Assembly: GCF_009800965.1 (NCBI RefSeq)
Contig: NZ_WUAF01000001.1
Coordinates: 496,001 to 560,000 of the forward strand
Direction of reading: 5' to 3'
Length of the DNA stretch: 64,000 bases
From: Cognatazoarcus halotolerans
GTDB taxonomy: Bacteria > Pseudomonadota > Gammaproteobacteria > Burkholderiales > Rhodocyclaceae
Under the pieces are notes generated by a model. It was not told the DNA's origin, made no database searches, and saw only the letters and a program-made list of their open reading frames with translations. Positions 19,684 through 29,460 of the stretch are shown one piece after another. Position 1 is the stretch's first letter, and each line of letters opens with the position of its first letter. The position numbers and the translations under genes were made by a program.

Positions 19684-19948
19684 AGGTCTTTCCTCCTATC
19701 AAGTCCACTCACAAACCGGGAGTCCGGTTTGCACCCACGGCGACCTGGATCAGGAGCTTGACGCATCGCTGCGCCCTAATCCTGTTCTGGGCTCACCATC
19801 TGCGCAGGCCAACTCAATGCTTAAGCCCCGAATGCTCGACAAGCCAGTCGGGACACCTGCGGTCTTTGACGATCCGGCCACCTCGCTACAGGCAGGCGGC
19901 CGGCCCAAAGTTCAATGCGGGGCGACACAACGCGTCCCGCCAAATCAA
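19684..19948 (-). promoter_or_regulatory. rplJ leader region (probable L10 autoregulatory site)
   Basis: The 265 nt between rplA and rplJ contain no credible gene. A perfect 8-bp hairpin (CAAACCGG / CCGGTTTG, loop ACTC; 19712-19731) lies just upstream of the rplJ ribosome binding site, and GC-rich complementary stretches lie further up. Proteobacterial rplJ leaders bind L10-(L12)4 to repress translation. That role is inferred here from position and structure. Confidence 0.5.
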
Positions 19949-20647
19949 TTACGCGGCCGAGATGCTCGACGGCTCGACGCGAACCCCCGCACCCATGGTG
20001 CTGGAGACAGCCACGCGACGCACATAGACACCCTTGGAGGCAGCCGGCTTTGCCTTGACCAGCGCATCGAGGAGCGCTGCCAGGTTCTGCTGCAGCGCGT
20101 CGGTCGCAAAGCTCGCACGGCCGATCGTGGCATGCACGATGCCGCCCTTGTCGGTACGGTACTGGACCTGACCGGCCTTGGCGTTCTTGACCGCAGTGGT
20201 CACATCCATGGTCACGGTGCCGACCTTCGGGTTCGGCATCAGGCCACGCGGACCAAGGATCTGGCCGAGGGCACCGACCACGCGCATTGCGTCGGGCGTG
20301 GCGATACACAGATCGAAGTCGATATTGCCGCCTTTCACCTGTTCTGCGAGGTCGTCAAAACCGACCACATCGGCCCCCGCTGCGCGAGCGGCTTCGGCCT
20401 TCTCGCCCTGGGCGAACACGGCGACGCGCACGCTCTTGCCCGTACCAGCCGGGAGAACCACCGAACCACGTACGACCTGGTCAGATTTACGCGCATCCAC
20501 GCCGAGGTTGATCGAAACGTCGATCGACTCATCGAACTTGGCGGTGGCGCAATCTTTTACCAATGCCAGCGCATCAGCGACAGCAAAGACCTGGTTACGG
20601 TCGACCTTGGCACGCAGGGCCTGGACGCGCTTGGACAGCTTGGCCAT
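19949..20647 (-). CDS. rplA: 50S ribosomal protein L1
   Basis: This is a 232-residue L1 from the ATG at 20645-20647 ([19 protein letters not shown]), with conserved [17 protein letters not shown] and [16 protein letters not shown]1 forms the mobile stalk at the E site and represses its own operon by binding its mRNA. The start follows the rplK stop by one nucleotide, so translation is coupled. Confidence 0.98.
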   Translation of the reverse strand: MAKLSKRVQALRAKVDRNQVFAVADALALVKDCATAKFDESIDVSINLGVDARKSDQVVRGSVVLPAGTGKSVRVAVFAQGEKAEAARAAGADVVGFDDLAEQVKGGNIDFDLCIATPDAMRVVGALGQILGPRGLMPNPKVGTVTMDVTTAVKNAKAGQVQYRTDKGGIVHATIGRASFATDALQQNLAALLDALVKAKPAASKGVYVRRVAVSSTMGAGVRVEPSSISAA

Positions 20648-20648
20648 C

Positions 20649-21080
20649 TCAGAGGCCCTCCACAGTGATGCCCATGCTGCGGGCGGAACCGGCGATGGTG
20701 CGCACGGCTGCTTCAAGATCGGCCGCGGTCAGATCGGGCGTCTTGGTCTTGGCAATTTCTTCGCACTGGGCGCGGGTGATCGAGCCGACCTTGTCGGTAT
20801 GCGGCTTCGGCGAACCCTTCTGGATGCCGGCAGCTTTCTTGATCAGGATCGACGCCGGCGGCGTCTTCATGATGAAGGTGAAGCTCTTGTCCGCAAAAGC
20901 GGTAATCACCACCGGAATCGGCAGGCCCGGCTCAAGACCCTGGGTCTTGGCGTTGAAAGCCTTGCAGAATTCCATGATGTTCAGACCGCGCTGACCCAGC
21001 GCCGGACCGATCGGGGGAGACGGGTTGGCCTTACCAGCTGGCACCTGCAGCTTGATATAGCCGATGATTTTCTTCGCCAT
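20649..21080 (-). CDS. rplK: 50S ribosomal protein L11
   Basis: This is a 143-residue L11: [40 protein letters not shown], the proline-rich thiostrepton-binding N-domain, then the rRNA-binding C-domain. It forms the GTPase-associated centre and mediates RelA activation. It is the first gene after nusG, with a 95-nt leader that contains a hairpin. Confidence 0.98.
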   Translation of the reverse strand: MAKKIIGYIKLQVPAGKANPSPPIGPALGQRGLNIMEFCKAFNAKTQGLEPGLPIPVVITAFADKSFTFIMKTPPASILIKKAAGIQKGSPKPHTDKVGSITRAQCEEIAKTKTPDLTAADLEAAVRTIAGSARSMGITVEGL

Positions 21081-21133
21081 GAGGCTACTCCTGTGTTGAG
21101 TTCAAACGCACCCCCGAAGGGACGCTCCTCGAA

Positions 21134-21153
21134 GGCGGCACGCAGGTGCCGCC
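21134..21153 (-). promoter_or_regulatory. Hairpin in the rplK leader
   Basis: A perfect 8-bp stem, GGCGGCAC / GTGCCGCC with loop CTGC, sits in the 95-nt gap between nusG and rplK. No U run follows, so it is not an intrinsic terminator. The L11 leader is where L1 represses translation in E. coli, so this is a candidate L1 site by position only. Confidence 0.35.
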
Positions 21154-21175
21154 ACCAAACCCTTGCGGGCGTTGA

Positions 21176-21709
21176 TCAGGCCTTCTCGACCTGACCGAAT
21201 TCAAGCTCGACCGGCGTCGCGCGACCGAAGATGGTCACCGAGACACGGATCCTGCTCTTGTCGTAATTGACCTCTTCCACGGCACCGTGGAAGTCGGTGA
21301 ACGGACCTTCCTTGACGCGCACCACCTCGCCGATCTCGAACAGCACCTTGGGACGGGGCTTCTCGACCCCCTCCTGCATCTGCTGCATGATCTTCTCGAC
21401 TTCCTTCTCGGTGATCGGCGTCGGATTGTTCGCGCGACCGCCGATGAAACCGGTGACCTTGGGCGTCGACTTGACGAGGTGCCAGGTCTCGTCGTTCATT
21501 TCCATCTCGACCAGCACATAGCCGGGGAAGAATTTCCGCTCGGAAATGCTTTTCTGGCCGGATTTCATCTCGACCACTTCCTCGACCGGCACCAGAATCT
21601 GGCCGAACATGTCTTCCATGCCGGCGCGGGCAACCCGCTCGACCAAGGCACGCTGAACCGATTTTTCGAAGCCCGAATAGGCGTGCACTACATACCAGCG
21701 CTTGGTCAT
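21176..21709 (-). CDS. nusG: Transcription antitermination protein NusG
   Basis: This is a 177-residue NusG with the NGN domain ([33 protein letters not shown]) and the C-terminal KOW domain ([21 protein letters not shown]). It binds RNA polymerase and links it to Rho or S10. It starts one nucleotide after the secE stop. Confidence 0.98.
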   Translation of the reverse strand: MTKRWYVVHAYSGFEKSVQRALVERVARAGMEDMFGQILVPVEEVVEMKSGQKSISERKFFPGYVLVEMEMNDETWHLVKSTPKVTGFIGGRANNPTPITEKEVEKIMQQMQEGVEKPRPKVLFEIGEVVRVKEGPFTDFHGAVEEVNYDKSRIRVSVTIFGRATPVELEFGQVEKA

Positions 21710-21710
21710 A

Positions 21711-22058
21711 TCACTTCCACCCCAGAATCAGGTCGTAAAGCACCCACTCGAGGGACTTGTCGGTGAGCCACAGAAAGACGGCCATACACACCATGAAGAC
21801 GAACACGATACCGGTGGTCTGCAGGGTTTCCTTGCGGCTTGGCCACACGACCTTCTTGGTCTCGACGATCGTTTCACGGATAAACCCGGCGAATTGCTGC
21901 CCGGGAGCCGAAAACCATGCAACAACCCCGCCTGCAATCAAGCCGGCCAGCACGGAGAGCACGCGCAGCACCAACGCCTGCTCAGAGAGCAGGTAAAAGC
22001 CGATCACACCGGCCACTACCAACAGCAGCGCCAGCGCAATCTTGAGTTTGTCGGCCAT
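21711..22058 (-). CDS. secE: Preprotein translocase subunit SecE
   Basis: This is a 115-residue SecE with three predicted membrane helices (about residues 5-24, 29-48 and 85-106), like the E. coli form. The conserved cytoplasmic [24 protein letters not shown] comes before the last helix. I used the ATG at 22056-22058; the longer ORF runs into the tRNA-Trp gene. SecE clamps SecY in the inner membrane. Confidence 0.96.
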   Translation of the reverse strand: MADKLKIALALLLVVAGVIGFYLLSEQALVLRVLSVLAGLIAGGVVAWFSAPGQQFAGFIRETIVETKKVVWPSRKETLQTTGIVFVFMVCMAVFLWLTDKSLEWVLYDLILGWK

Positions 22059-22082
22059 GAAGAAACGTGTCCGGAGAATTAA

Positions 22083-22158
22083 TGGCAGGGGCAGAGGGAA
22101 TCGAACCCCCAACCTTCGGTTTTGGAGACCGACGCTCTGCCAGTTGAGCTATACCCCT
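22083..22158 (-). tRNA. trnW: tRNA-Trp (CCA)
   Basis: This 76-nt gene starts AGGGGTATAGCTCAACTGG and has anticodon CCA in the loop CTCCAAA, the T arm GGGGGTTCGATTCCC and an encoded CCA end. It lies between tuf copy 2 and secE, a common proteobacterial arrangement. Confidence 0.97.
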
Positions 22159-22211
22159 GCGACAGAGACAACCCGGCGCCCCGCAAGCGGGACGCCGCAC
22201 ACAACTAAAAC

Positions 22212-23402
22212 TTATTCGATGACCTTGGCAACCACACCGGCGCCGACGGTACGACCACCTTCGCGAATCGCGAAACGCAGACCCTCTTCCATGGCGATCG
22301 GCGCGATCAGCTTGACGGTGATCGACACGTTGTCGCCCGGCATGACCATCTCGGTGCCTTCCGGCAGCTCGATCGAACCGGTCACGTCGGTCGTCCGGAA
22401 GTAGAACTGCGGACGGTAGTTGTTGAAGAACGGGGTATGACGACCGCCCTCTTCCTTCGACAGCACGTACACTTCACCCGTGAAGTGGGTGTGCGGGGTG
22501 ATCGAACCCGGCTTGGCCAGCACCTGGCCACGCTCGACGTCTTCACGCTTGGTGCCGCGCAGCAGCACGCCGACGTTGTCACCAGCCTGACCCTGGTCAA
22601 GCAGCTTGCGGAACATCTCGACACCGGTACAGGTGGTCTTGACGGTCGGCTTGATACCGACAATCTCGATTTCCTCGCCAACCTTGACGATGCCGCGCTC
22701 AACACGACCCGTCACCACGGTACCGCGACCCGAGATCGAGAACACGTCTTCGATCGGCAGCAGGAAGGGCTTGTCGATCGCACGCTCGGGCGTCGGGATG
22801 TACGAATCCAGCGCAGCAGCCAGTTCGAAGATCGCCGGCTCGCCGATCGGCGATTGGTCGCCTTCGAGCGCCTTCAGCGCCGAGCCCTTGACGATGGGAA
22901 TGTCGTCGCCCGGGAAGTCGTACTTCGAGAGCAGTTCGCGCACTTCCATCTCGACCAGCTCGAGCAGCTCTTCGTCGTCAACCATGTCGCACTTGTTCAG
23001 GAAGACGATGATGTACGGCACACCAACCTGGCGAGCAAGCAGAATGTGTTCGCGGGTCTGCGGCATCGGGCCGTCAGCGGCCGAGCACACCAGAATCGCG
23101 CCGTCCATCTGCGCCGCACCGGTAATCATGTTCTTCACGTAGTCGGCGTGACCCGGGCAATCCACGTGAGCGTAGTGACGGCCTTCGGTTTCGTATTCGA
23201 CGTGCGCGGTGTTGATCGTGATACCACGTGCCTTCTCTTCCGGCGCGCTGTCGATCGAAGCGTAATCCTTTGCCTCGCCACCATATTTCTTCGACAGGAT
23301 CGTCGTGATCGCCGCCGTCAGCGTGGTCTTGCCGTGGTCAACGTGACCAATCGTACCGACGTTTACGTGCGGCTTCGTCCGCTCGAACTTACCCTTAGCC
23401 AT
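22212..23402 (-). CDS. tuf: Elongation factor Tu, copy 2 (tRNA-tufB operon)
   Basis: This 396-residue EF-Tu is identical in predicted sequence to copy 1, with the same GTPase motifs ([23 protein letters not shown]). It lies downstream of tRNA-Tyr, -Gly and -Thr and upstream of tRNA-Trp and secE, as E. coli tufB does. The near-identity to copy 1 stops at the edges of the coding sequence: the spacers on both sides are unrelated. Confidence 0.99.
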   Translation of the reverse strand: MAKGKFERTKPHVNVGTIGHVDHGKTTLTAAITTILSKKYGGEAKDYASIDSAPEEKARGITINTAHVEYETEGRHYAHVDCPGHADYVKNMITGAAQMDGAILVCSAADGPMPQTREHILLARQVGVPYIIVFLNKCDMVDDEELLELVEMEVRELLSKYDFPGDDIPIVKGSALKALEGDQSPIGEPAIFELAAALDSYIPTPERAIDKPFLLPIEDVFSISGRGTVVTGRVERGIVKVGEEIEIVGIKPTVKTTCTGVEMFRKLLDQGQAGDNVGVLLRGTKREDVERGQVLAKPGSITPHTHFTGEVYVLSKEEGGRHTPFFNNYRPQFYFRTTDVTGSIELPEGTEMVMPGDNVSITVKLIAPIAMEEGLRFAIREGGRTVGAGVVAKVIE

Positions 23403-23469
23403 GCCACCACCTCAAATCGAAAAGGAAGTACGGAATCTCAAATCAAAGCTGCTGCACCGAACAAGACCG

Positions 23470-23544
23470 TGGTGCCCATGGGCAGGATTGAACTGCCGAC
23501 CTCTCCCTTACCAAGGGAGTGCTCTGCCACTGAGCTACATGGGC
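23470..23544 (-). tRNA. trnT: tRNA-Thr (GGT)
   Basis: This 75-nt cloverleaf has acceptor GCCCATG/CATGGGC, anticodon GGT in loop TTGGTAA between CTCCC and GGGAG, T arm GGCAGTTCAATCCTGCC, and an encoded CCA. It lies 67 nt upstream of tuf copy 2 in the same transcript. Confidence 0.96.
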
Positions 23545-23561
23545 CCTCGTTTGCTCAACAC

Positions 23562-23635
23562 TGGAGCGGGTGAAGGGAATCGAACCCTCGTCATAAGCTT
23601 GGAAGGCTTCTGCTCTACCATTGAGCTACACCCGC
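23562..23635 (-). tRNA. trnG: tRNA-Gly (TCC)
   Basis: This is a 74-nt cloverleaf with acceptor GCGGGTG/CACCCGC, anticodon TCC, T arm AGGGTTCGATTCCCT and an encoded CCA. It lies 17 nt upstream of tRNA-Thr. Confidence 0.96.
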
Positions 23636-23701
23636 ACACGCTTCCCTTCACTGCGCAGCCCCGTAACAAATGAACCTGCTACGTGACAAAATCCAATCTG
23701 C

Positions 23702-23786
<85 letters not shown>

Positions 23787-23801
23787 AGCGAAGAGCGGCG
23801 A

Positions 23802-23830
23802 ACTTTAGACACACTTTACGCCCTTGTCAA
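23802..23830 (-). promoter_or_regulatory. Promoter of the tRNA-Tyr/Gly/Thr-tuf operon
   Basis: A perfect -35 TTGACA (23825-23830), a 17-nt spacer and -10 TAAAGT (23802-23807) lie on the minus strand. The downstream discriminator TCGCCGC is GC-rich, as in stable-RNA promoters inhibited by ppGpp. The predicted start is close to the 5' end of tRNA-Tyr. Confidence 0.8.
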
Positions 23831-24271
23831 ATCTTTTTTGGCGAAGCCGAATAACCGCCTGTGGAATCGCGACGTTTTCCCCGACGACCTTCAGAATGAG
23901 CCCCGGTTCAAGGTGTGCAACATCGCCCGGCCTGACAGCACATCCGTCATGGCATGTCAAACCGTTCGCGACCGGCGCCCGCCCAGTGAAGAGGACAAGC
24001 CTCATTTCGCCAACCATGATGCAACGGCCGCTACCGGTGAGCTTGGCGCATCCAGCCGCCCCCGCCGCATCGTGCCATGCCATCACGCACTCGCAATGCA
24101 GGGATGGTCGCGAAGCGGGATTGGGTGCAACATTCCGGCAGTCAGGATATCCAAGACACAGCACTTGTATCGGCAGGCGCCCCGAAGGTCGCCGCGAAAC
24201 GGGTCTCGCGAACTCGAATCAGCCCTTCTTCCTCCCCGGATCGGGCCGTTCGATTCTAGTGGAGGATTCAC
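23831..24271. other. Intergenic region without a supported gene
   Basis: These 441 nt separate the tRNA operon promoter from the indolepyruvate oxidoreductase gene. A minus-strand ORF (23805-24164) and a plus-strand ORF (23838-24284) exist, but neither has a recognisable domain. The minus one runs through the tRNA promoter, and the plus one overlaps the next gene. The last 20 nt include AGTGGAGGATTC, a good ribosome binding site for the gene at 24272. Confidence 0.5.
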
Positions 24272-27200
24272 ATGTCCGGCATAACCACCCCATCGGCGAC
24301 GGATTCGCTGCAAGCGGCGTCCCTGGACGACAAATATACGAAACACCAGGGACGCGTCTACCTGACCGGCTACCAGGCGCTGGTCCGCCTCCTCATGATC
24401 CAGCGAGAGCGCGATCTTGCAGCAGGTCTCGACACGGCGGGTTTCGTTTCCGGCTATCGCGGCTCACCGCTCGGCGGCCTCGACCAGACACTGTGGAAGG
24501 CAAAGGATCACCTGGCTACGCATCAGATCGTATTTCAGCCGGGCGTGAACGAGGATCTTGCGGCCACCGCGGTGTGGGGCTCGCAACAGGTCAGTCTTTC
24601 GCCAAAGGCCCGTTACGACGGTGTCTTCGCGATGTGGTACGGCAAGGGCCCCGGTGTGGATCGCAGTGGTGACGTGTTCAGGCACGGCAACGCCGCGGGT
24701 TCATCGAGGCACGGCGGCGTCCTGGTGATCGCCGGCGACGACCATGCCGCAAAGTCGTCCACCCTGCCCCACCAGACCGATCACTTCTTCAAGTCGATGA
24801 TGATGCCGGTGCTGGCCCCGGCGGGCGTACAGGAGTACGTCGATTTCGGAGTGCACGGCTGGGCGCTATCGCGCTATTCAGGCTGCTGGGTCGCCTTCAA
24901 GGCATTGGCCGACACCGTGGAGACCTCCGCATCGGTCGACGTGGATCCCTTCCGCGTCCAGGTTTCGCTGCCAACCGACTTCGCGCTACCGCCCGACGGG
25001 CTGAATATCCGCTGGCCCGACCCGCCGCTGATCCAGGAGCGCCGCCTGCTTCATTTCAAGCTCTACGCCGCACTGGCCTACTGCAGGGCGAATCATCTCA
25101 ACCGCGTGCTCATCGACGCGCCCCAGCCACGCCTCGGGATCATCACCTCGGGCAAGAGCTACCTCGACGTGCGTCAGGCGCTCGAAGATCTCGGTATCGA
25201 CGAAGCCCTGGCCGCGGAGATTGGCATCAGGCTCTACAAGATCGGCATGGTATGGCCGCTCGAGGCCGAGGGCGTCAGGCATTTCGCGGAAGGGCTGGAG
25301 GAAATCCTGGTGGTCGAGGAAAAGCGCCAGTTGCTCGAGTACCAGCTGAAGGAAGAGCTTTACAACTGGCGTGAAGACGTACGCCCACGGGTGGTCGGGA
25401 AGTTCGACGAAAAGGGCGAATGGGCAATGATTGCGAACGCCGAGGGCAAGGTCGATCACGGCGAATGGCTGCTGCCCGCGGCGGGTGAGCTGACCCCCGC
25501 GATGATCGCGCGGGCGATCGCGGCTCGCATCGGCCGGTTCTTCACCTCCGACCGCATCAAGGCACGGCTGAGCTTTCTCGAGGCCAAGGAGCAGGCGCTT
25601 TCACGCCGTGCCTTCTCGATCGACCGAGTCCCGACCTTCTGTTCGGGTTGCCCCCACAACACTTCCACCAACGTGCCGGAAGGCAGCCGCGCGCTGGCGG
25701 GAATCGGCTGCCATTACATGGTCACCTGGATGCCGGAACGCCACACCGGCACTTTCACCCAGATGGGTGGCGAAGGGGTGCCCTGGGTCGGCCAGGCGCC
25801 TTTCACCACCGAGGAACACGTCTTTGCGAACCTCGGCGACGGCACCTATTTCCACTCCGGCCTGTTGGCGATCCGCCAGGCTGTCGCGGCAAAGGTGAAC
25901 ATCACCTACAAGATCCTCTACAACGATGCGGTCGCGATGACCGGCGGCCAACCGCATGACGGCGAGCTGTCGGTCCCGAAGATCGTCCGGCAACTCGAGG
26001 CCGAGGGGGTGCACAACATCGTCGTGGTCACCGACGGCACCGAGCGTGCCTATGGGCCAGCGGACCTGCTGCACGGCGTGCCGATTCGCCATCGCGACGA
26101 ACTCGACAGCATCCAGCAGGACCTTCGCCAGACGGCCGGCGTATCCGCGCTGATCTACGACCAGACCTGCGCCGCCGAGAAGCGGCGCCGCCGCAAGCGC
26201 GGCCTCTATCCCGATCCGGCACGCCGCGTATTCATCAACGAAATGGTGTGCGAAGGGTGCGGAGACTGCGGCGACAAGTCCAACTGCATGTCGATCGTCC
26301 CGGTAGAGACCGAATTCGGGCGCAAGCGCGCGATCGATCAATCATCCTGCAACAAGGATTACTCCTGCCTGAACGGCTTCTGCCCGAGCTTCATCACCGT
26401 CGAGGGCGGCACACTGCGCAAGGGCAAGGCGCTCGCCGCCGACGAGTCCCACTTCGCGGCACTGCCGATGCCGACTCCGCCGGCCACGGCAAGGCCTTAC
26501 GGCGTGATGGTGACAGGCGTGGGCGGCACCGGGGTGGTAACCATCGGGGCCCTCATCGGCATGGCAGCACATCTCGATGGCAAGGGCGTCACCGTGCTCG
26601 ACATGACCGGCCTCGCCCAGAAGGGCGGCTCCGTATTCAGCCACATCCGGGTTGCCGACCACCCGGATGACCTTCACGCGGTGCGTATCGCTGCAGGCGA
26701 AGCCGATGCCGTGATCGGCGGCGACATCGTGGTCTGTGCCAGCGTCGAGGCATTGGCCAAGGTCGCAGCCGGCAAGACACGGATGGTGGTCAACTGCGCG
26801 GAAACGCCGACTTCCGAGTTCACCCACAACCCCGACTGGCAGTTCCCGCTCGCAAAGATGCAGCAGGGCATCACCGAGGCGGTGGGCAAGGACAGCGTCG
26901 ATTTCCTCGATGCCCAGCAACTCGCCACCGACCTCATGGGTGACTCGATCGCCACCAATCTGTTCCTGCTCGGCTATGCCTGGCAGCACGCGATGGTGCC
27001 GGTCTCGCACGAGGCACTGCAAAAGGCGATCGAGCTCAACGCAACGGCGGTCGAAATGAACCGCAAGGCCTTCCTCTGGGGACGCCGCGCGGCTCACGAT
27101 CTGGCCGCGGTCAAGCGTTTTGCGCGACCCGCGGCGGTGGTCCCGATCCGCGCGGAGACCATCGACGAGGTAATCCGTCGCCGCGAAACCTTCCTCACCG

Positions 27201-27820
27201 ACTACCAGGACGCGGCCTATGCGAGCCGCTATCGGCGGCTGGTCGAGCGAGTCAGGAGCGCAGAATCGCCGCTCGGCAGCACACGATTGGGCGAAGCGGT
27301 GGCACGCAACTATTTCAAGCTGCTCGCCTACAAGGATGAATACGAAGTCGCGCGCCTTTACGGCGACCCGGAATTCTGGAAAAAGCTGGAGAGCACCTTC
27401 GAGGGCGATTTCAGCGTGCATTTCCATCTCGCGGCCCCCTTGCTCGCACACCCGGATCCGAATACTGGCCGCATCGCAAAACGCAGATTCGGCCCGGGCA
27501 TGCGCAGGGTTTTCGGCGTTCTGGCCAGGCTCAAGGGGCTACGCGGCACCCGCTGGGATGTCTTCGGCCGCACCGAGGAGCGCCGGGCCGAGCGTGCCCT
27601 CATCGTGCAGTACGAACAGGACGTGGAAGAACTGATCGGACACCTCGCCTACGACCGGATGGATCTGGCCGTGCGGATTGCCAGCCTGCCCGAATCGATT
27701 CGCGGCTACGGCCATGTGAAGCTCGCCGCCATCGACAAGGCGGCGAGGAAGCGCGAGGCGCTGCTCGTCCGCTGGCGTGAGCACACACCGGCTGCGGCAC
27801 GGCTGGTGCGGGTTGCCTGA
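24272..27820 (+). CDS. Indolepyruvate:ferredoxin oxidoreductase, fused form
   Basis: This 1182-residue protein is a one-chain 2-oxoacid:ferredoxin oxidoreductase of the indolepyruvate type, which oxidatively decarboxylates arylpyruvates from aromatic amino acids to aryl-acetyl-CoA. The N-terminal pyrimidine-type domain has SGYRGSPLGGLDQTLW. A CSGCPHNTS segment lies at about residue 457. The thiamine-diphosphate motif GDG...N spans about residues 521-550. Cysteine-rich CEGCGDCGDKSNC begins at about 660. The gamma-type domain GVGGTGVVTIGALIG begins at about 749, and a long C-terminal domain follows. The GTGGAGGATT leader gives a clear ribosome binding site. It stands alone with no ferredoxin beside it. 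Phenylacetate is a likely product, but substrate preference cannot be read from sequence. Confidence 0.9.
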   Translation: MSGITTPSATDSLQAASLDDKYTKHQGRVYLTGYQALVRLLMIQRERDLAAGLDTAGFVSGYRGSPLGGLDQTLWKAKDHLATHQIVFQPGVNEDLAATAVWGSQQVSLSPKARYDGVFAMWYGKGPGVDRSGDVFRHGNAAGSSRHGGVLVIAGDDHAAKSSTLPHQTDHFFKSMMMPVLAPAGVQEYVDFGVHGWALSRYSGCWVAFKALADTVETSASVDVDPFRVQVSLPTDFALPPDGLNIRWPDPPLIQERRLLHFKLYAALAYCRANHLNRVLIDAPQPRLGIITSGKSYLDVRQALEDLGIDEALAAEIGIRLYKIGMVWPLEAEGVRHFAEGLEEILVVEEKRQLLEYQLKEELYNWREDVRPRVVGKFDEKGEWAMIANAEGKVDHGEWLLPAAGELTPAMIARAIAARIGRFFTSDRIKARLSFLEAKEQALSRRAFSIDRVPTFCSGCPHNTSTNVPEGSRALAGIGCHYMVTWMPERHTGTFTQMGGEGVPWVGQAPFTTEEHVFANLGDGTYFHSGLLAIRQAVAAKVNITYKILYNDAVAMTGGQPHDGELSVPKIVRQLEAEGVHNIVVVTDGTERAYGPADLLHGVPIRHRDELDSIQQDLRQTAGVSALIYDQTCAAEKRRRRKRGLYPDPARRVFINEMVCEGCGDCGDKSNCMSIVPVETEFGRKRAIDQSSCNKDYSCLNGFCPSFITVEGGTLRKGKALAADESHFAALPMPTPPATARPYGVMVTGVGGTGVVTIGALIGMAAHLDGKGVTVLDMTGLAQKGGSVFSHIRVADHPDDLHAVRIAAGEADAVIGGDIVVCASVEALAKVAAGKTRMVVNCAETPTSEFTHNPDWQFPLAKMQQGITEAVGKDSVDFLDAQQLATDLMGDSIATNLFLLGYAWQHAMVPVSHEALQKAIELNATAVEMNRKAFLWGRRAAHDLAAVKRFARPAAVVPIRAETIDEVIRRRETFLTDYQDAAYASRYRRLVERVRSAESPLGSTRLGEAVARNYFKLLAYKDEYEVARLYGDPEFWKKLESTFEGDFSVHFHLAAPLLAHPDPNTGRIAKRRFGPGMRRVFGVLARLKGLRGTRWDVFGRTEERRAERALIVQYEQDVEELIGHLAYDRMDLAVRIASLPESIRGYGHVKLAAIDKAARKREALLVRWREHTPAAARLVRVA

Positions 27821-27879
27821 GATCGGCCCGCGCCAAGGCGCTATCATCGGCGGCCCATGTCCACCACCAGATCGAAATC

Positions 27880-28641
27880 GTGCCGCTGCTGAAAGCACTC
27901 GCTGCCCAATTGGCAGGCGTGGCGCTGGTATTTTTCCTGCTGCGCTCCGGCCTGCTCGGCGCTGTTCCGCCCTGGGCGCTGATCGCAATCCAGGCTGTCG
28001 GCGCCTGTGCAGCCGCGGTAGCGCTGGGCAGCGAGCGCTGGTGGTGGGTGATACACCTGTGCTTCTCACCGCTTCTGCTGGCCGTCGGCCAACTTGGCAT
28101 TCCGCCAGGCTGGTATCTCGGCCTCTTCGTGCTGCTGAGTCTTGTGTACTGGAGCACCTTCCGGACCCGCGTGCCGCTGTTCCTGTCGAACCACGCGACC
28201 GTCGAAGCAGTTGCCGCCTTGCTCGCCGGGCGGCCCGAAGCGCGGTTACTGGACATCGGCAGCGGCACGGCGAGCGTGCTCAGGCCACTTGCACGACGTT
28301 TTCCGGGCTGGCGATTCCTGGGCATCGAGAGTGCCCCGCTCCCGCACCTGCTGGCCTGCCTGCTTGCCCGCAAGCAGGCCAACGTTCAACTGCGGCGGGG
28401 CGACTTCTTCGCGCAGGACTGGGGCGACTACGCGGTGATCTACGCCTTCCTGTCACCGGTACCGATGCAGCGGGTCCGCGAGAAGGCCCTGCTCGAGATG
28501 CGCGCCGGAAGCGTCTTGATAAGCAATAGCTTTCCGCTACCCGAGACAGTACCGGACCACGTCGTCGAGGTAGCCGACAGCAGGCGCACCCACCTCTACT
28601 GCTACACCATCCCCTCAAGAAAGAAACGAAAAGGCCGATAA
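27880..28641 (+). CDS. Membrane-anchored class I SAM-dependent methyltransferase
   Basis: This 253-residue protein has two parts. Residues 1-95 carry about four hydrophobic segments (for example LAGVALVFFLLRSGLL and WYLGLFVLLSLVYW). A Rossmann methyltransferase fold follows, with motif I LLDIGSGTAS at residues 123-132 and acidic residue E145-like in FLGIESAP. The start is GTG at 27880; no in-frame ATG lies upstream. It begins 59 nt after the oxidoreductase and may share its transcript. The substrate is unknown, and the membrane domain suggests a lipid or membrane-bound target. It ends in a basic RKKRKGR tail. Confidence 0.7.
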   Translation: MPLLKALAAQLAGVALVFFLLRSGLLGAVPPWALIAIQAVGACAAAVALGSERWWWVIHLCFSPLLLAVGQLGIPPGWYLGLFVLLSLVYWSTFRTRVPLFLSNHATVEAVAALLAGRPEARLLDIGSGTASVLRPLARRFPGWRFLGIESAPLPHLLACLLARKQANVQLRRGDFFAQDWGDYAVIYAFLSPVPMQRVREKALLEMRAGSVLISNSFPLPETVPDHVVEVADSRRTHLYCYTIPSRKKRKGR

Positions 28642-28727
28642 AACTTCTTCTGTTTCAACCCTGCCCGGCTACTGCCCGCGGCAAGAATGCCAGGGTGGCG
28701 CGTTTCCTGCGCGAAGGAGTTCGTTTC

Positions 28728-29426
28728 ATGGCTGAGATCATCTGTATCATCGGCAACAAGGGGGGCACCGGCAAGACCACGCTCTCGCACATGCTGTGCC
28801 AAGGGCTCGGGCTGCTTGGCCAACGCTCTGCCTGTGTGCTGACCGATACATCCCGGGAGCCACTTCAACCCGAAGGGCGGCGCTACGTGACCGCCGATGC
28901 ACGGACCCGCGAAGCGCTCGGCAAGGTATCGGACAAGCTGCGCAGCCTCGACGGCTGGCTCGGTGTCATCGACGGTGGCGGCAACCGCACCGAAGTGGAT
29001 CGCCGGCTATACGGGATCGCAGGCATCGTGTTGCTGCCCTTCCGCGAATCGCACGAAGACATCCGCACCGTGGTCAAGGACCTCGAGATGTTTCCGCGAG
29101 CCTACGCGGTACCCTCCCAGTGGCCCACCAACCCCTGGCAACGCGAAGCTGCCGACAAGAACGTGGGGCAACTCATGTCGGATTATCGCCACCGCATTCT
29201 GCGGCCGGTCAACGCACTTTCCGCCTCCAAGCTGCTACTCCAGCGCCAAGTGCCCGATGCGCTACCGACGCCGCTGGCAAACGCTTGCCGCGCTTTCGCC
29301 GCGCAGGTCCTCGACATCCTCGAGCTGGAATATCGCGACCGGAATGATGATCCACTGGTGGTCGGCGAACCTGTAGGCCGCAGTACCAGCGACACCCCCC
29401 GCCCTGCGTTTGCCCATCATCACTGA
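28728..29426 (+). CDS. ParA/MinD-like P-loop ATPase (orphan)
   Basis: This is a 232-residue protein from the ATG at 28728 (GAAGGAG ribosome binding site), starting MAEIICIIGNKGGTGKTTLS. The deviant Walker A KGGTGKTT (residues 11-18), with its signature lysine K11, identifies the ParA/MinD/CobQ superfamily. The Walker B-like position reads VIDGGGN rather than the usual D-x-PP. No ParB partner, parS-like repeat or replication gene lies nearby, so chromosome partitioning is unlikely. Positioning of a cellular cargo is possible. The C-terminus is probably disordered and ends in HHH. Confidence 0.72.
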   Translation: MAEIICIIGNKGGTGKTTLSHMLCQGLGLLGQRSACVLTDTSREPLQPEGRRYVTADARTREALGKVSDKLRSLDGWLGVIDGGGNRTEVDRRLYGIAGIVLLPFRESHEDIRTVVKDLEMFPRAYAVPSQWPTNPWQREAADKNVGQLMSDYRHRILRPVNALSASKLLLQRQVPDALPTPLANACRAFAAQVLDILELEYRDRNDDPLVVGEPVGRSTSDTPRPAFAHHH

Positions 29427-29460
29427 ACACCCCGCTGCGGAGCCCGCCTGAGCGTGCCGC

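Noticed and set aside
23805-24164. 119-codon minus-strand ORF upstream of the tRNA operon
   Set aside because: It runs through the strong tRNA promoter and has no recognisable domain or clear ribosome binding site. A remnant cannot be excluded.
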